Counted from the first letter of the stretch, positions 43,448-53,858 are shown. The stretch is DNA of 64,000 nucleotides from Bacillus sp. UNC41MFS5 (GCF_000686805.1 NZ_KK366019.1:1-64000), one strand, 5' to 3'. The notes: generated from the sequence alone by a model not told the origin. A program made the numbers and translations.

Positions 43448-45622
43448 ATGAATACTAAACAAAAAGCGACGGTATCAATCATAATCCCATATTATAACTC
43501 CATGGAATTCATCGGAGACTGTTTAAATTCCGTATTATCACAAACCTACACTAATCTGGAGATTATTATCATAAATGATGGTTCGGATGCTGAAAATACA
43601 GGATACATTGAAACGTTGCAACACGACAAAAGAATGGTCTATTTAAAAAATGAATCAAAAAAGGGAGTAGCCTACTCACGGAATAAAGGCTTGAGTTCCG
43701 CAACTGGAGAGTTTGTGTTTTTTCTAGATAGTGAAGACATCTTAGCAGAAAAAGCGATTGAAATTCTTCTAGCATATATTGAAGATGCACCCGCGATTGC
43801 AGGGAGAACTAAACGATTATTAAGGCCAACTGATTTAGAGGCTCCACAGCCTCCAGAAGTCATCGTGACCCCTAATCCAAGTCAAAAAATATTCCATAGC
43901 GGAAGTATTTTAAATGTATTGATTCGGAGTAGTTTCATCAAGGAACATATGGTTCGCTTCTATGAGGGAACGGAAGGCGCCACAGATATATCTGGGATCA
44001 TCCCGTTTCTCTTATACGTAAAGAGTTTACCCAGCTTAAATATCCGTACATATTTTCAACGGGTTCGTAATGACCCCATTTCCAATCCAAGTCTGGTCCA
44101 ACGTTCTATCCAAGAGAGAACTCGTGATTTTATCAAAGTCTATATTGAAATGAATCTACAGTATGGAACGTCTCAATCAGTTAAGGAATATTTGGACGGC
44201 CTGCTTCTCAGGTTTTACCGACGACAGGTTATTAATATTTTTAACGATCAAAAACACTTGGATGAGTTCTTTGACTTATTATCGTCAGCAATGAGAATTC
44301 TCAACCCAGCTAGCATTGCTTCGCAGCCTGGTCATATTAAAAGGGAAGTCAACCAGTTACGGGCTGGAAATAAAAATAAATTCATCAAAGGATATAGATT
44401 CCATGTAGAAGCAAGGGATTTTAAAAATGCGATAAAAGGGTTTACTAGGCTTAAAAGGTACATCTATAATAAATTTTTCTTAAGATTCCCGATGAAGGAT
44501 AATTACATTATTTTTGAAAGTTTCTTAGGAAAAAACTATTCGGATAGTCCCCGTAATATTTACGAATATATCAATGAAAACAATCTTGATTATAAATGTA
44601 TCTGGGTATTTAATGATAAACATCGTCAAATCCCTGGGAATGCAAAAATTGTGAAACGATTCAGCCTTGCCTATTACTACTATTTTGCGGTATCGAAATA
44701 CTGGATTAATAATATGCGGCAGCCGCTGCATCTTGTAAAACGCGAGGGAAATGTCTTTTTAGAAACCTGGCATGGTACCCCGCTTAAAAAATTGGTTTTT
44801 GATATGAAGGATGTCTATTCGGCCAATCCAAGATATAAGCGGGATTTCTATATGCAGTCACGTGCCTGGGATTATTTATTATCGCCGAACAGCTATTCTT
44901 CGGAAATTTTTCGAAGCGCCTTTAAGTTTGATAACGAAATGCTGGAGTTCGGCTACCCAAGAAATGATATTCTTTACTCACCGCAAAAAGAAGAAATTGT
45001 GGCAAGAGTAAAGAAAAACATTGGAATACCTGACAACAAAAAGGTAGTACTATACGCACCAACTTGGCGGGACGATGACTTTTATGAGCCTGGCAAATAT
45101 AAATTTCAACTGCAGTTGGATTTACATAAAATGAAGGAAACCCTTGGGGATGACTATGTGGTCGTACTAAGGATGCACTATTTTATTGCGGATGATATTA
45201 ATGTGGAAGGCTTGGATGGCTTTGCGTACAATCTTTCAAAGTATGATGATATTGCAGAATTATACCTGATTTCGGATATTCTCATCACTGATTATTCTTC
45301 TGTATTTTTTGATTACGCCAACCTAAAACGGCCGATTTTATTCTTTACGTATGACCTCGATAAGTATCGCGACCAATTAAGGGGCTTTTATCTCGATTTT
45401 GAAAATGAGGGCCCAGGACCGTTGTTGCGGACAAGCGATGCCGTCATTGATGCGATAGCCAATATTGAAGAGGTAAAGAAGCAATATGAAGATAGATATG
45501 ATGCATTCTATGAAAGATTCTGCAGCTGGCATGATGGGAAATCCACGGAGAAGGTAGTTAAAAGAGTACTGCTGGGTGAGGATCCATCCCTTCAAAAACA
45601 ATCAGAGAATTACGGAGGATAA
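43448..45622 (+). CDS. GT2 glycosyltransferase fused to CDP-glycerol glycerophosphotransferase
   Basis: A 724-aa cytoplasmic protein. Residues ~8-230 form a GT-A fold (VSIIIPYYNSMEFIGDCL, INDGSDAENT, FLDSEDIL in place of DxD). Residues ~350-715 form a TagF/TarL-like domain (TWHGTPLKKL ~441, LYAPTWRDD, ITDYSSVFFDYANLKRP ~613, PGPLL), which adds glycerol-phosphate or ribitol-phosphate units from CDP-alditol. One chain probably builds a sugar-plus-polyolphosphate repeat. The C-terminal half closely resembles the 391-aa protein at 59744. First gene of a probable operon; ATG lies 15 nt after AGGGAG, unusually far. The MBOAT gene follows after 6 nt. Confidence 0.88.
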   Translation: MNTKQKATVSIIIPYYNSMEFIGDCLNSVLSQTYTNLEIIIINDGSDAENTGYIETLQHDKRMVYLKNESKKGVAYSRNKGLSSATGEFVFFLDSEDILAEKAIEILLAYIEDAPAIAGRTKRLLRPTDLEAPQPPEVIVTPNPSQKIFHSGSILNVLIRSSFIKEHMVRFYEGTEGATDISGIIPFLLYVKSLPSLNIRTYFQRVRNDPISNPSLVQRSIQERTRDFIKVYIEMNLQYGTSQSVKEYLDGLLLRFYRRQVINIFNDQKHLDEFFDLLSSAMRILNPASIASQPGHIKREVNQLRAGNKNKFIKGYRFHVEARDFKNAIKGFTRLKRYIYNKFFLRFPMKDNYIIFESFLGKNYSDSPRNIYEYINENNLDYKCIWVFNDKHRQIPGNAKIVKRFSLAYYYYFAVSKYWINNMRQPLHLVKREGNVFLETWHGTPLKKLVFDMKDVYSANPRYKRDFYMQSRAWDYLLSPNSYSSEIFRSAFKFDNEMLEFGYPRNDILYSPQKEEIVARVKKNIGIPDNKKVVLYAPTWRDDDFYEPGKYKFQLQLDLHKMKETLGDDYVVVLRMHYFIADDINVEGLDGFAYNLSKYDDIAELYLISDILITDYSSVFFDYANLKRPILFFTYDLDKYRDQLRGFYLDFENEGPGPLLRTSDAVIDAIANIEEVKKQYEDRYDAFYERFCSWHDGKSTEKVVKRVLLGEDPSLQKQSENYGG

Positions 45623-45628
45623 AAAATC

Positions 45629-47047
45629 GTGCTATTTAGTTCAACCGTATTTTTATTTTTATTTTTGCCGCTCACACTAACTTTATATTTTTTAGCCCCC
45701 CGAAAGTTAAGGAACACCATTTTACTTTTGGCTAGTTTATTTTTTTACGCATGGGGCGAACCAAAGTTTGTGTTATTTTTGTTTCTTTCCATTCTTCTCA
45801 ATTATGTTTTTGCCCTGTTAGTTGATCAAAATAGGGAAAAACACGTCTTGGTTAAGTGGGTAATGGGGGTGACTATTTTTGCGAACCTTTCCATTTTGAT
45901 TGTTTTCAAATACGCCAATTTTATTGTCGATAACATTAATGAACTGTTTGGAACTACGATCGAATTAGGTAATATTCCTTTCCCGTTAGGAATCTCCTTT
46001 TTTACCTTTCAAGGACTAAGCTATGTGATTGATGTGTACAGAAAAGATGCGAAAGCGCAAAAAAATCTCATTAACATGGCAATGTATAAGGCATTGTTTC
46101 CACAATTGATTGCCGGACCGATTGTCCGCTATGTCACAGTGGCACACCAAATCGATGAACGAAAAGAATCGTTATCGAAATTTGCATATGGGACGAAACG
46201 ATTTATCATTGGCCTTGCCAAGAAAATGATTCTAGCCAATAATTGTGGCTGGGTCGCCGACCAAGTTTTTTCTATGCCGGCAGGTGAAATGTCCGTGGGC
46301 ATGGCATGGATTGGGATCATTGCTTATTCATTACAGATCTACTTTGACTTTTCAGGATACTCCGATATGGCAATCGGTTTAGGAAGAATGTTTGGCTTTG
46401 ATTTCCTTGAAAACTTTAATTACCCGTATATATCTCGTTCCGCAACGGAATTTTGGAGAAGGTGGCATATTTCTTTAAGTACCTGGTTTAAGGATTATTT
46501 ATATATACCATTAGGCGGGAACCGTGGTGGAACGTATAAAACCTACCGTAATTTGTTCATTGTCTGGCTCGCGACCGGGATTTGGCACGGTGCCGCTTGG
46601 ACGTTCATTGCCTGGGGTGTTTATTACGGAGTGTTAATTATGTTAGAAAAAGCCTTCTTACTGAAATGGATCAAAAGTATTCCAAAGGTATTCCAACATC
46701 TTTATGCCCTTATTGCCGTGCTGATAGGCTGGGTATTCTTCCGTGCCGAAACATTTACGTATGGATTTAACTATTTGAAAGTGATGTTTTTTGCTAATGG
46801 AAACCCAGTTTGGGATCAACAGGCAAGCTTTTACCTTTCCCAGTATGGCATCGTCATTTTGATTGCCATCATTGCTGCCACGCCTGTATTCCAAGTTCTT
46901 AAAGAAAGAGCCTTTAAACCGGGAATAACGGGAATCACAAGCGGCAGAGATTTCGTGGTCACAGCAAGTTATGCCGTTATTTTCTTTTTAACGCTTGTTA
47001 GCGTGGTATCGTCCACCTTCAATCCATTTATCTATTTCCGGTTTTAA
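45629..47047 (+). CDS. MBOAT O-acyltransferase (AlgI/DltB-like)
   Basis: A 472-aa polytopic membrane protein with the MBOAT family pattern: LFSSTVFLFLFLPL start, FPLGISFFTFQGLSYVID, AGPIVRY and the invariant His in GIWHGAAWTFIAWG (~317). It moves an acyl group across the membrane for transfer to a surface polymer. GTG start 6 nt after the fusion glycosyltransferase; the DHHW gene follows. The pair recalls AlgI/AlgJ-X and DltB/DltD logic, so the polymer made by this cluster is probably O-acylated. Confidence 0.9.
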   Translation: MLFSSTVFLFLFLPLTLTLYFLAPRKLRNTILLLASLFFYAWGEPKFVLFLFLSILLNYVFALLVDQNREKHVLVKWVMGVTIFANLSILIVFKYANFIVDNINELFGTTIELGNIPFPLGISFFTFQGLSYVIDVYRKDAKAQKNLINMAMYKALFPQLIAGPIVRYVTVAHQIDERKESLSKFAYGTKRFIIGLAKKMILANNCGWVADQVFSMPAGEMSVGMAWIGIIAYSLQIYFDFSGYSDMAIGLGRMFGFDFLENFNYPYISRSATEFWRRWHISLSTWFKDYLYIPLGGNRGGTYKTYRNLFIVWLATGIWHGAAWTFIAWGVYYGVLIMLEKAFLLKWIKSIPKVFQHLYALIAVLIGWVFFRAETFTYGFNYLKVMFFANGNPVWDQQASFYLSQYGIVILIAIIAATPVFQVLKERAFKPGITGITSGRDFVVTASYAVIFFLTLVSVVSSTFNPFIYFRF

Positions 47048-47064
47048 TGAATATGGAGGAATTT

Positions 47065-48267
47065 ATGAAAAAAGCTAATGTACAAGGCCTTGCTGTCATA
47101 GCTATTTTTCTGTTAACAATCTTTGGCTTCTTAATCTTTACCTTCATCACCCCGTCGAAGTCCATGTCGTTACTAGAAAATCGAAAGCTTGCGCAAAGGC
47201 CGGATTTAAAAAAGGATAATTTACTTACAGGGGAGTACTCCAAGCGGTTTGAACAATATTACAATGATCAATTTCCGATGCGTGATTCATTTATTGAAAC
47301 GAACGCTTTAATTAATAAGAATTTCTTCCGACAAAATATTATTGAGGATGTCTATGTGGCGGATGATGGCTATTTGTTATCACAAATTGCTGAAGTTACT
47401 CCTGCCGATGCGAAACAAACAGCGGGCAGAATTAATGACCTTGCGACACACCTTGCGAAAAAGAACATCAGTGTGTATACCGCATTAATGCCCAATAAAT
47501 CAACCTTAATGGAGAATAAATTTCCTGCTTATTTTCCAAGCTATGGTCAAAAAAATATGAACCTTCTCTATAAGGAGCTTGGAAAAGCGTCCCATCCGAT
47601 TGACTCCCGGTCCGCACTGAATAAGCATATGAATGAAGACTATATGTTTTTCTATTCAGACCATCATTGGCAAGCAAAGGCTGCCTTTTATGCCTATCAA
47701 AATGTCATGTCTAAAATTAATGCAAATGAGAAAATCGATAATAAGGTTTATCAATTTAACGATTACACATGGAACCTATCTGGAAAACCGTTTTATGGTT
47801 CCGATGCGCGGAAAACAACAAGCGCCAATGCTAAGAAGACTGATACAATTTTAGTGGCTCAGCTGAAAGAAAAACATCAGCCGTTTACGATGAAATGGGG
47901 AAATCGTACAAGAAGCGGATTATATAATATGGATTTTTTAACGATGGAAGATCCGTACACCAACCGTTATCAAGCATATTTAGGCGGCGATTATGCCCAA
48001 TTGTTAATTAGCAATCCTAATAAAGCAAACGGAAAAAAGGTATTAGTGATCAAGGATTCTTATGCCAATGCATTTATTCAATTTCTTGTTCCACACTATA
48101 AAGAGACGCATGTATTAGATCTACGTCATTACAACAAAATGCCCATCGAAAAATATGTGGAGAAAAACAATATTGACCAAATCATCTTGCTATATAATAT
48201 CAACTCAATATTTGTAACCCCTGCATTAACGAACTTTAACCATCCAGGGCAGGGTGAAAATCAGTAA
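47065..48267 (+). CDS. DHHW-family (AlgX/DltD-like) polymer acylation partner
   Basis: A 400-aa protein with an N-terminal TM anchor (VIAIFLLTIFGFLIF) and an extracytoplasmic SGNH-like fold. The DHHW signature is SDHHW (~198), with KDSYANAF later supplying the Ser motif. It likely transfers acyl groups delivered by the preceding MBOAT protein. Start chosen as ATG 47065, 4 nt after GGAGGA; ATG 47047 overlaps the MBOAT stop but has no ribosome binding site. Same operon. Confidence 0.85.
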   Translation: MKKANVQGLAVIAIFLLTIFGFLIFTFITPSKSMSLLENRKLAQRPDLKKDNLLTGEYSKRFEQYYNDQFPMRDSFIETNALINKNFFRQNIIEDVYVADDGYLLSQIAEVTPADAKQTAGRINDLATHLAKKNISVYTALMPNKSTLMENKFPAYFPSYGQKNMNLLYKELGKASHPIDSRSALNKHMNEDYMFFYSDHHWQAKAAFYAYQNVMSKINANEKIDNKVYQFNDYTWNLSGKPFYGSDARKTTSANAKKTDTILVAQLKEKHQPFTMKWGNRTRSGLYNMDFLTMEDPYTNRYQAYLGGDYAQLLISNPNKANGKKVLVIKDSYANAFIQFLVPHYKETHVLDLRHYNKMPIEKYVEKNNIDQIILLYNINSIFVTPALTNFNHPGQGENQ

Positions 48268-48314
48268 ATTGATGTTTGCCCTTTTTCTAATCTATTCTTT
48301 CGGAGGTAGTAAAT

Positions 48315-51020
48315 TTGGAGCCAGAAAATTGGTCTTATAATGATTTTTATTTTTCGATCATTATGGCGGTGTATAATGTTGAAGATTATTTAAAAGAAGC
48401 TGTCGAAAGTATTATTAACCAGACGTTAGGCTTCGACAAGCATATTCAATTGATTTTGATTAACGATGGAAGCATAGATGAAAGCGGGAACCTATGTAAA
48501 AAGTTTCAAAAAAAGTATCCTAATAATATCGTTTTTATTGATCAAGAAAACCAAGGGGTAAGTAGTGCGCGTAATGCTGGGTTAGAGGCGGCAAAGGGGA
48601 AATATGTTAACTTCCTCGATCCAGATGATAAATTATCATTAAATGCCTTAGAAAAGGTCTATAACTTTTTTGAAAAGCAAGGCAAAGACATCGATGTTGT
48701 TTCCATACCCATCTTTTGGTTTGACCAAGCTAAAGGTGAGCATCTACTTAACTATAAATACGCATCCAATAAAATCATCAATATTCTAAAGGACCATCGC
48801 TTTATTCAAATGTCTGCATCAAGTTCGTTTGTTCGAAGGACGGCAATTGGCGAGCAAAGATTTAAAGAAACCCTAAAATATGGGGAAGATGCAGAATGGT
48901 TAAATCGGATTATTTTAAAAAAGTGTGAATATGGTGTTGTAAAAAAGGCTAAATACCATTACCGTAAACGAAGCACCAATACTTCTGCGACCCAGCAGGC
49001 CTTACAGGATAAGGATTATTATTTACACAGTTTGAAGAACTTTTCGTTTACGTTTATTAATATGTCCCTGGAGATTTTAGGATTTGTCCCAAAATATTTC
49101 CAATATATGATTATGTATGATTTGCAGTGGCGTCTTAATAATAATGATTTAAATGTACTCATGACAGCGGAAGAAACGGAAAATTTCCTCAAAAAGCTGA
49201 GAGACCTGCTAGGTTATATCGATGATAATATCATTTTGGAACAGAAGCATTTAAATATGTATCGGAAAAATTATTTGTTACGAATTAAGTCCGGCCAGAA
49301 TAATGCTGATTTTTACCAACCGTTCCATTCACCTAATAACGCCATCTTATTACATGGCAATCAGGTCATGGATGCATTAGACCAGCATCAATTCGCAGTA
49401 GAGTTAATCAATATTGAAAATGAGCAACTTTTTATTGAAGGTCATTTTACTTCCCTTTTTGAAAATAGTGATACAAAAATTGTTGCTGCCGTTAATGGTG
49501 AAATGATTGAGGCTCAAATCGTCGACCGTTTTTATAAAGATATTAATGTCTTTGGGAAAAACATTAAAAAGGCCCTAGGGATTAAATTCAACCTTCCATT
49601 AGCTAAAATAGGAAAACAGAGTAAATCTCTAAGAGTTACTTTTTATGCGATCGTTCAAGAGAGTCAAGTAAAGTTAGATGTGCTATTTAGCGGGCAAAGC
49701 CACCTAAAAGATAATAGTTATTCTTATTTTGATAAGAATGGCTACGTGGTTATTTACCAAAAAAAGAAGAAGCAATTTTTGATTAGAAAAAGCGAATTTA
49801 AATTAATCCGAGGGAAAGAAATTGCTGTTCTTAAAACTTTATACAAAATGAATAAACCAGGATCCAGAAAGGCGTTATTGGTCAGATTAGATCATTTTCT
49901 CCAAAAGCATTTCTTTCAAAAGAAGCCCATCTGGTTATTTATGGACCGGGTAAACAAAGCCGATGACAATGCGGAAGTCCTGTTTGAATATGCGACAAAG
50001 CAGCAAGACGGAATTCAGAAATACTTCGTTATTAATCAAGATAGTGAAGATTTTAAACGACTTCAAAAAATTGGGAATGTCATACCGTATGGATCGCGCC
50101 AGCATAAACGTTATTTATTACTTGCCGACAAGTTAATTTCTTCTCATGCTGATGAGTTTATTGTCAATCCATTTGGGAAAATGAAAAAGTATCTAAAGGA
50201 TTTATTTACGTATGATTTTGTTTTCCTGCAACATGGCATCACTAAGGACGATATTTCGAGTTGGTTAAATAAATATAAAAAGAATATTCGTTTATTTATC
50301 ACGGCGGCCAATAAAGAATACGATTCGATTGTAAATGGCCATTATGATTACACCGAAAATGAGGTCCTATTATCAGGGTTTCCGCGTTTTGATAAGTTGC
50401 AAAATGATGATAAGAAGCGGATTCTCATCATGCCGACATGGCGCAGCGACTTGGTAGCAAAGCTAAATCCAATCACGGGAACGCGCGAATATAATCCTGT
50501 CTTTAAGGAGTCAGAATACTTTAAAGCCTTCAATGATTTGCTGAACAATGAAAAATTATTAAAAGTGGCAAAAGAAAAAGGCTATAAGCTTGTCTTTTTC
50601 CCGCATCCTAATATCAGGCAGCAGTTAAAGGATTATCAGATTGATGATTCGATTGAAGTGGCGGACATGAATAGCAGTTATCGTGATAATTTTAATCAAT
50701 CCAGTTTACTGGTCACGGATTTTTCTTCAGTTGCCTTTGATTTTGCTTATTTAAAGAAACCGGTGGTTTATTATCAATTTGGTATGAACCATTTGGCAGA
50801 AGGTTATTTTGATTATCAAACGATGGGGTTTGGTGATGTCTTGACCGAAAGTGAGCAGGTGGCAGACAGAATTATTCAATATATGAATCAAAATTGCCAA
50901 ATGGAAGCAACGTTCCAGGAACGAGTGAATCAATTTTATTCCTTTACGGATCAAGATAACTGTAAACGGGTTTATGATGCGATTCGCCAAATAAATCAAC
51001 CAAATAATCTGAAAAAATAA
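48315..51020 (+). CDS. GT2 glycosyltransferase fused to glycerophosphotransferase, long form
   Basis: A 901-aa cytoplasmic protein. The GT-A domain (~10-300) has SIIMAVYNVEDYL, NDGSIDESG, GVSSARNAG and NFLDPDDK (DxD-like). A linker of ~250 residues with a beta-rich segment follows, then a TagF-like domain (~560-890): LQHGITKDD (~638), MPTWRSDL, VTDFSSVAFDFAYLKKP (~800). It is more diverged from the other TagF-like proteins here. TTG start with GGAGGT 7 nt upstream. Last gene of the 43448-51020 operon. Its N-terminal half resembles the separate GT2 at 53906. Confidence 0.86.
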   Translation: MEPENWSYNDFYFSIIMAVYNVEDYLKEAVESIINQTLGFDKHIQLILINDGSIDESGNLCKKFQKKYPNNIVFIDQENQGVSSARNAGLEAAKGKYVNFLDPDDKLSLNALEKVYNFFEKQGKDIDVVSIPIFWFDQAKGEHLLNYKYASNKIINILKDHRFIQMSASSSFVRRTAIGEQRFKETLKYGEDAEWLNRIILKKCEYGVVKKAKYHYRKRSTNTSATQQALQDKDYYLHSLKNFSFTFINMSLEILGFVPKYFQYMIMYDLQWRLNNNDLNVLMTAEETENFLKKLRDLLGYIDDNIILEQKHLNMYRKNYLLRIKSGQNNADFYQPFHSPNNAILLHGNQVMDALDQHQFAVELINIENEQLFIEGHFTSLFENSDTKIVAAVNGEMIEAQIVDRFYKDINVFGKNIKKALGIKFNLPLAKIGKQSKSLRVTFYAIVQESQVKLDVLFSGQSHLKDNSYSYFDKNGYVVIYQKKKKQFLIRKSEFKLIRGKEIAVLKTLYKMNKPGSRKALLVRLDHFLQKHFFQKKPIWLFMDRVNKADDNAEVLFEYATKQQDGIQKYFVINQDSEDFKRLQKIGNVIPYGSRQHKRYLLLADKLISSHADEFIVNPFGKMKKYLKDLFTYDFVFLQHGITKDDISSWLNKYKKNIRLFITAANKEYDSIVNGHYDYTENEVLLSGFPRFDKLQNDDKKRILIMPTWRSDLVAKLNPITGTREYNPVFKESEYFKAFNDLLNNEKLLKVAKEKGYKLVFFPHPNIRQQLKDYQIDDSIEVADMNSSYRDNFNQSSLLVTDFSSVAFDFAYLKKPVVYYQFGMNHLAEGYFDYQTMGFGDVLTESEQVADRIIQYMNQNCQMEATFQERVNQFYSFTDQDNCKRVYDAIRQINQPNNLKK

Positions 51021-51036
51021 CCTAATACAAGATTCA

Positions 51037-51077
51037 AAAGAGCTATTTTCCAATTTGGGAATAGCTCTTTATTTTTT
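51037..51077 (+). terminator. Terminator of the 43448-51020 operon
   Basis: AAAGAGCTATT/AATAGCTCTTT stem followed by ATTTTTT. Confidence 0.9.
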
Positions 51078-51339
51078 GAGATTATGATATAAAAGCCTCA
51101 TAAATTGTCGTTTTTGGTATAAGTAATTTGTCGTAATTTGTAAAAATAGATTAAAATTCTATAACTATATTGTTACAATAGAAGTTAGTTCGTCTACTGA
51201 AATATGGTCTTGAAGTTTTACAGTTAGATTTTGCTAGATTTATAGAGAACACGATGATTCTCATTTCAAGGTCAAACTTTGTAGAGGACTGAGGGGACAA
51301 TTGGTCTCTTGGAAATTATTTACCATTTTTGGAGGTATT
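51078..51339. other. Leader region of the SH3-repeat glucosaminidase
   Basis: AT-rich non-coding sequence with two TGTCGT(T/A) elements (about 51104 and 51130, one base off the Spo0A consensus) and a strong GGAGG site at 51331. An in-frame TTG at 51301 is not the start. No RNA structure recognised. Confidence 0.5.
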
Positions 51340-53856
51340 ATGGAGAAGGTTAGAAAAATTGTTGGGCATGCCGCTATTGCTGGCTTATTGCTCACAACAA
51401 TGAGCCCTTTACCTGCGTTTGCAGAGGGGAGTGCGACGGAGGCAGCAATAACTGCTGTCGAGAAAGAACAGGATACTACAGCTACGATTAACCAGAATCA
51501 AGTAATGGAGGATACAACAGCTGCGGTTGAAGAGGAATCTGTAACTGAAGCAACAGCTGCTCCAGTTGAGAAGGATCAAGTAACAGAAGAGAAGAATCAA
51601 GTAACAGAAGTTAAAAAAACCACAACGGTGGAAAAAGAAAATGTGACGGTGCAAAAAATTGCGAATGTAGAGGTCGAACTTACAGGGATAACGATCCTGC
51701 CAGTGACTAATGTCTTTGCCGAAACTTCTACGGACTCAACCAGCCTTCAGACATATACAGAAGGTACTTTAATAAAAGTGTATGATTTTTCAGCTGATTG
51801 GTATGTTACTACGGTCAATGTCGATGGAACCGAGAAATCAGGTTACATTCCAAAAAGTGCGATTGATTTAGTTACATCCACCCCGGTAAAATATGAAGGG
51901 ATTGCGTTAAAGGATCCGACCAACTTATACGCCTCACCAACAAAAACGTCTGATACGGTAAAATCCTACCGCCAGGGTTCCTTCTTACTCTATTATTCTT
52001 ATACATCACAATGGTATAGGACGAGTGTGAATATCAATGGTAAATATCAAACCGTTTATATCCATAAGGATGATATTGAACAAGCTGAAAGTAATCCTGA
52101 AAAACAAGAGGGAATTGCGATCAAGGCAGAAACTAATTTGTACGCCTCACCAATGAGAAGTTCAAAAGTAGTAAAGATTTATAGCGAAGGCTCACTACTA
52201 AAGTATTATACTTATACATCGGGTTGGTATAAAACCAGTGTAAATGTTAATGGTGTGCAACAAGCCGTCTACATTAACAAGGATGATGTGGAGCAAGTCA
52301 CCTCTAATCCAGTTAAACAACAAGGTTTTACCACAAAGAACCCGACTAATATGTTTGCCTCACCATCTAGAAATGCGCAAGTGTTACGAACGTTCGCCAT
52401 TGATTCCTATTTATCTTTTTATACCTATACTTCTGAATGGTTTAAATCAGTTGTATCTGTGAATGGTCAACTTCGCACAATTTATATCAATAAAGATGAT
52501 ATTGAAAAACCAACAAACAATCCGGTCAAACAATCCGGGATTGCGGTAGCAAATCCAACGAACATGTACTCTGCACCAATAAAAGGTTCAAAGGTTTTAA
52601 AAACCTATAGTTCGGGAGCAAGGTTATTGTATTATACCTATTCATCCAATTGGTATAAGTCGACTGTGACTTATAATGGGGTTTCAACTGTTGTCTACCT
52701 AGCAAAGGATGATGTGGACCAGCTAGTTGATCAAACGGAAAAAGAGGAAGGAATTGCGCTCGTAAATCCGACCAAATTATACGCTTCTCCAACAAGGGAT
52801 GCGAAAGTATTGAAAAGCTATTCACCAGGTACCATTTTGAAATATTATTCGTATACAGCTCATTGGAAAAAGTCATATGTAACGGTGAATGGGAAAGTTC
52901 AGACGGTGTATCTTCATAAAGACGATCTCGAGCAAGTTAACTTCTCAAATACTACTTTACAGGGGCTGACATTAAGATCGTCTACCCATGTTTATTCTCT
53001 GCCTTCGAGAGATTCGAAGATTCTGAGAGATTATTCGAAGAATATGATTCTAAAATTTTATAACTATAGTGAAAACTGGTATAAATCCTATGCTACAGTG
53101 AATGGAAAAGTTACGATATGTTATATTAAAAAGGAAGATATTGGTGAACAAAGAATCACCGTTTATGATTTGACATTAGATCAAGCCGTAAATATGCAAA
53201 TGAAAGCTTCGCCAGTAACCGATACAGATTCATCATGGGAGGGTGCTACGTCCTTACAGATTGAGTACTATTTAGATCCCTTGAATTTCCGTGCAAGTTC
53301 TGATACGTATTTGCAATTCTTAATTCTTTCCAATCCGGCAGGGACCAATGCAACTGAGTTGAATAACCGCATTCTTTATGGTAAAGGGGTTTTAGCTGGT
53401 AAGGGAAGTTCGTATATCAAAGCTGCACAAACCTACCGCATTAATGAAATATACCTCATCAGTCATTCGCTTTTAGAAACTGGTAATGGAACAAGCAAGC
53501 TTGCCACTGGGATAAAAGTGAATGGTGTAACGGTCTATAATGTATACGGCGTCGGTGCCTATGATAGCAACCCTGATTACTATGGTTCCAAGTTTGCTTA
53601 TGAACAAGGGTGGACAACTGTCGAGAAAGCGATCATTGGCGGTGCCAAGTTTGCTGCTGAAAAGTATATTCATGCTGGGCAAGACACCCTCTATAAAATG
53701 CGCTGGAATCCGGAAGCGATGGATACCTATGGTTCTGCATCCCATCAATATGCAACTGATATTGGCTGGGCTGTAAAACAAACGACGAGAATGTCACAGA
53801 TGTTAAGTACGCTAACACAATTTACACTGCTATACGATATTCCTGTTTATCAATAA
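51340..53856 (+). CDS. Secreted glucosaminidase with seven SH3-like repeats
   Basis: An 838-aa secreted protein. Signal peptide (~1-28), an acidic/Thr-Val low-complexity stretch (~30-110, ending KTTTVEKENVTVQ), seven 71-residue SH3-like wall-binding repeats and a C-terminal GH73-type domain (~610-838) with catalytic Glu713 in SHSLLETGNG. It cleaves N-acetylglucosaminyl bonds of peptidoglycan (LytD/LytG-like). Each repeat has a G-I-A...NLYASP...Y(T/S)YTS-x-WY pattern and KDD(I/V). Start chosen as ATG 51340 after GGAGG; the frame extends upstream but has no site. It sits within a wall-polymer cluster and may bind that polymer. Confidence 0.9.
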   Translation: MEKVRKIVGHAAIAGLLLTTMSPLPAFAEGSATEAAITAVEKEQDTTATINQNQVMEDTTAAVEEESVTEATAAPVEKDQVTEEKNQVTEVKKTTTVEKENVTVQKIANVEVELTGITILPVTNVFAETSTDSTSLQTYTEGTLIKVYDFSADWYVTTVNVDGTEKSGYIPKSAIDLVTSTPVKYEGIALKDPTNLYASPTKTSDTVKSYRQGSFLLYYSYTSQWYRTSVNINGKYQTVYIHKDDIEQAESNPEKQEGIAIKAETNLYASPMRSSKVVKIYSEGSLLKYYTYTSGWYKTSVNVNGVQQAVYINKDDVEQVTSNPVKQQGFTTKNPTNMFASPSRNAQVLRTFAIDSYLSFYTYTSEWFKSVVSVNGQLRTIYINKDDIEKPTNNPVKQSGIAVANPTNMYSAPIKGSKVLKTYSSGARLLYYTYSSNWYKSTVTYNGVSTVVYLAKDDVDQLVDQTEKEEGIALVNPTKLYASPTRDAKVLKSYSPGTILKYYSYTAHWKKSYVTVNGKVQTVYLHKDDLEQVNFSNTTLQGLTLRSSTHVYSLPSRDSKILRDYSKNMILKFYNYSENWYKSYATVNGKVTICYIKKEDIGEQRITVYDLTLDQAVNMQMKASPVTDTDSSWEGATSLQIEYYLDPLNFRASSDTYLQFLILSNPAGTNATELNNRILYGKGVLAGKGSSYIKAAQTYRINEIYLISHSLLETGNGTSKLATGIKVNGVTVYNVYGVGAYDSNPDYYGSKFAYEQGWTTVEKAIIGGAKFAAEKYIHAGQDTLYKMRWNPEAMDTYGSASHQYATDIGWAVKQTTRMSQMLSTLTQFTLLYDIPVYQ
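51682..53151 (+). repeat. Seven exact-period 213-bp repeats
   Basis: Repeat starts at 51682, 51895, 52108, 52321, 52534, 52747 and 52960 are exactly 213 bp apart without a single insertion or deletion, though the sequences have diverged. The first unit is the most diverged. They encode the SH3-like wall-binding modules of the glucosaminidase. Confidence 0.9.
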
Positions 53857-53858
53857 TG

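Noticed and set aside
51895..53151. CRISPR-like array
   Set aside because: The 213-bp periodicity is within a continuous reading frame and encodes SH3-like modules; there are no short identical repeats with unique spacers.
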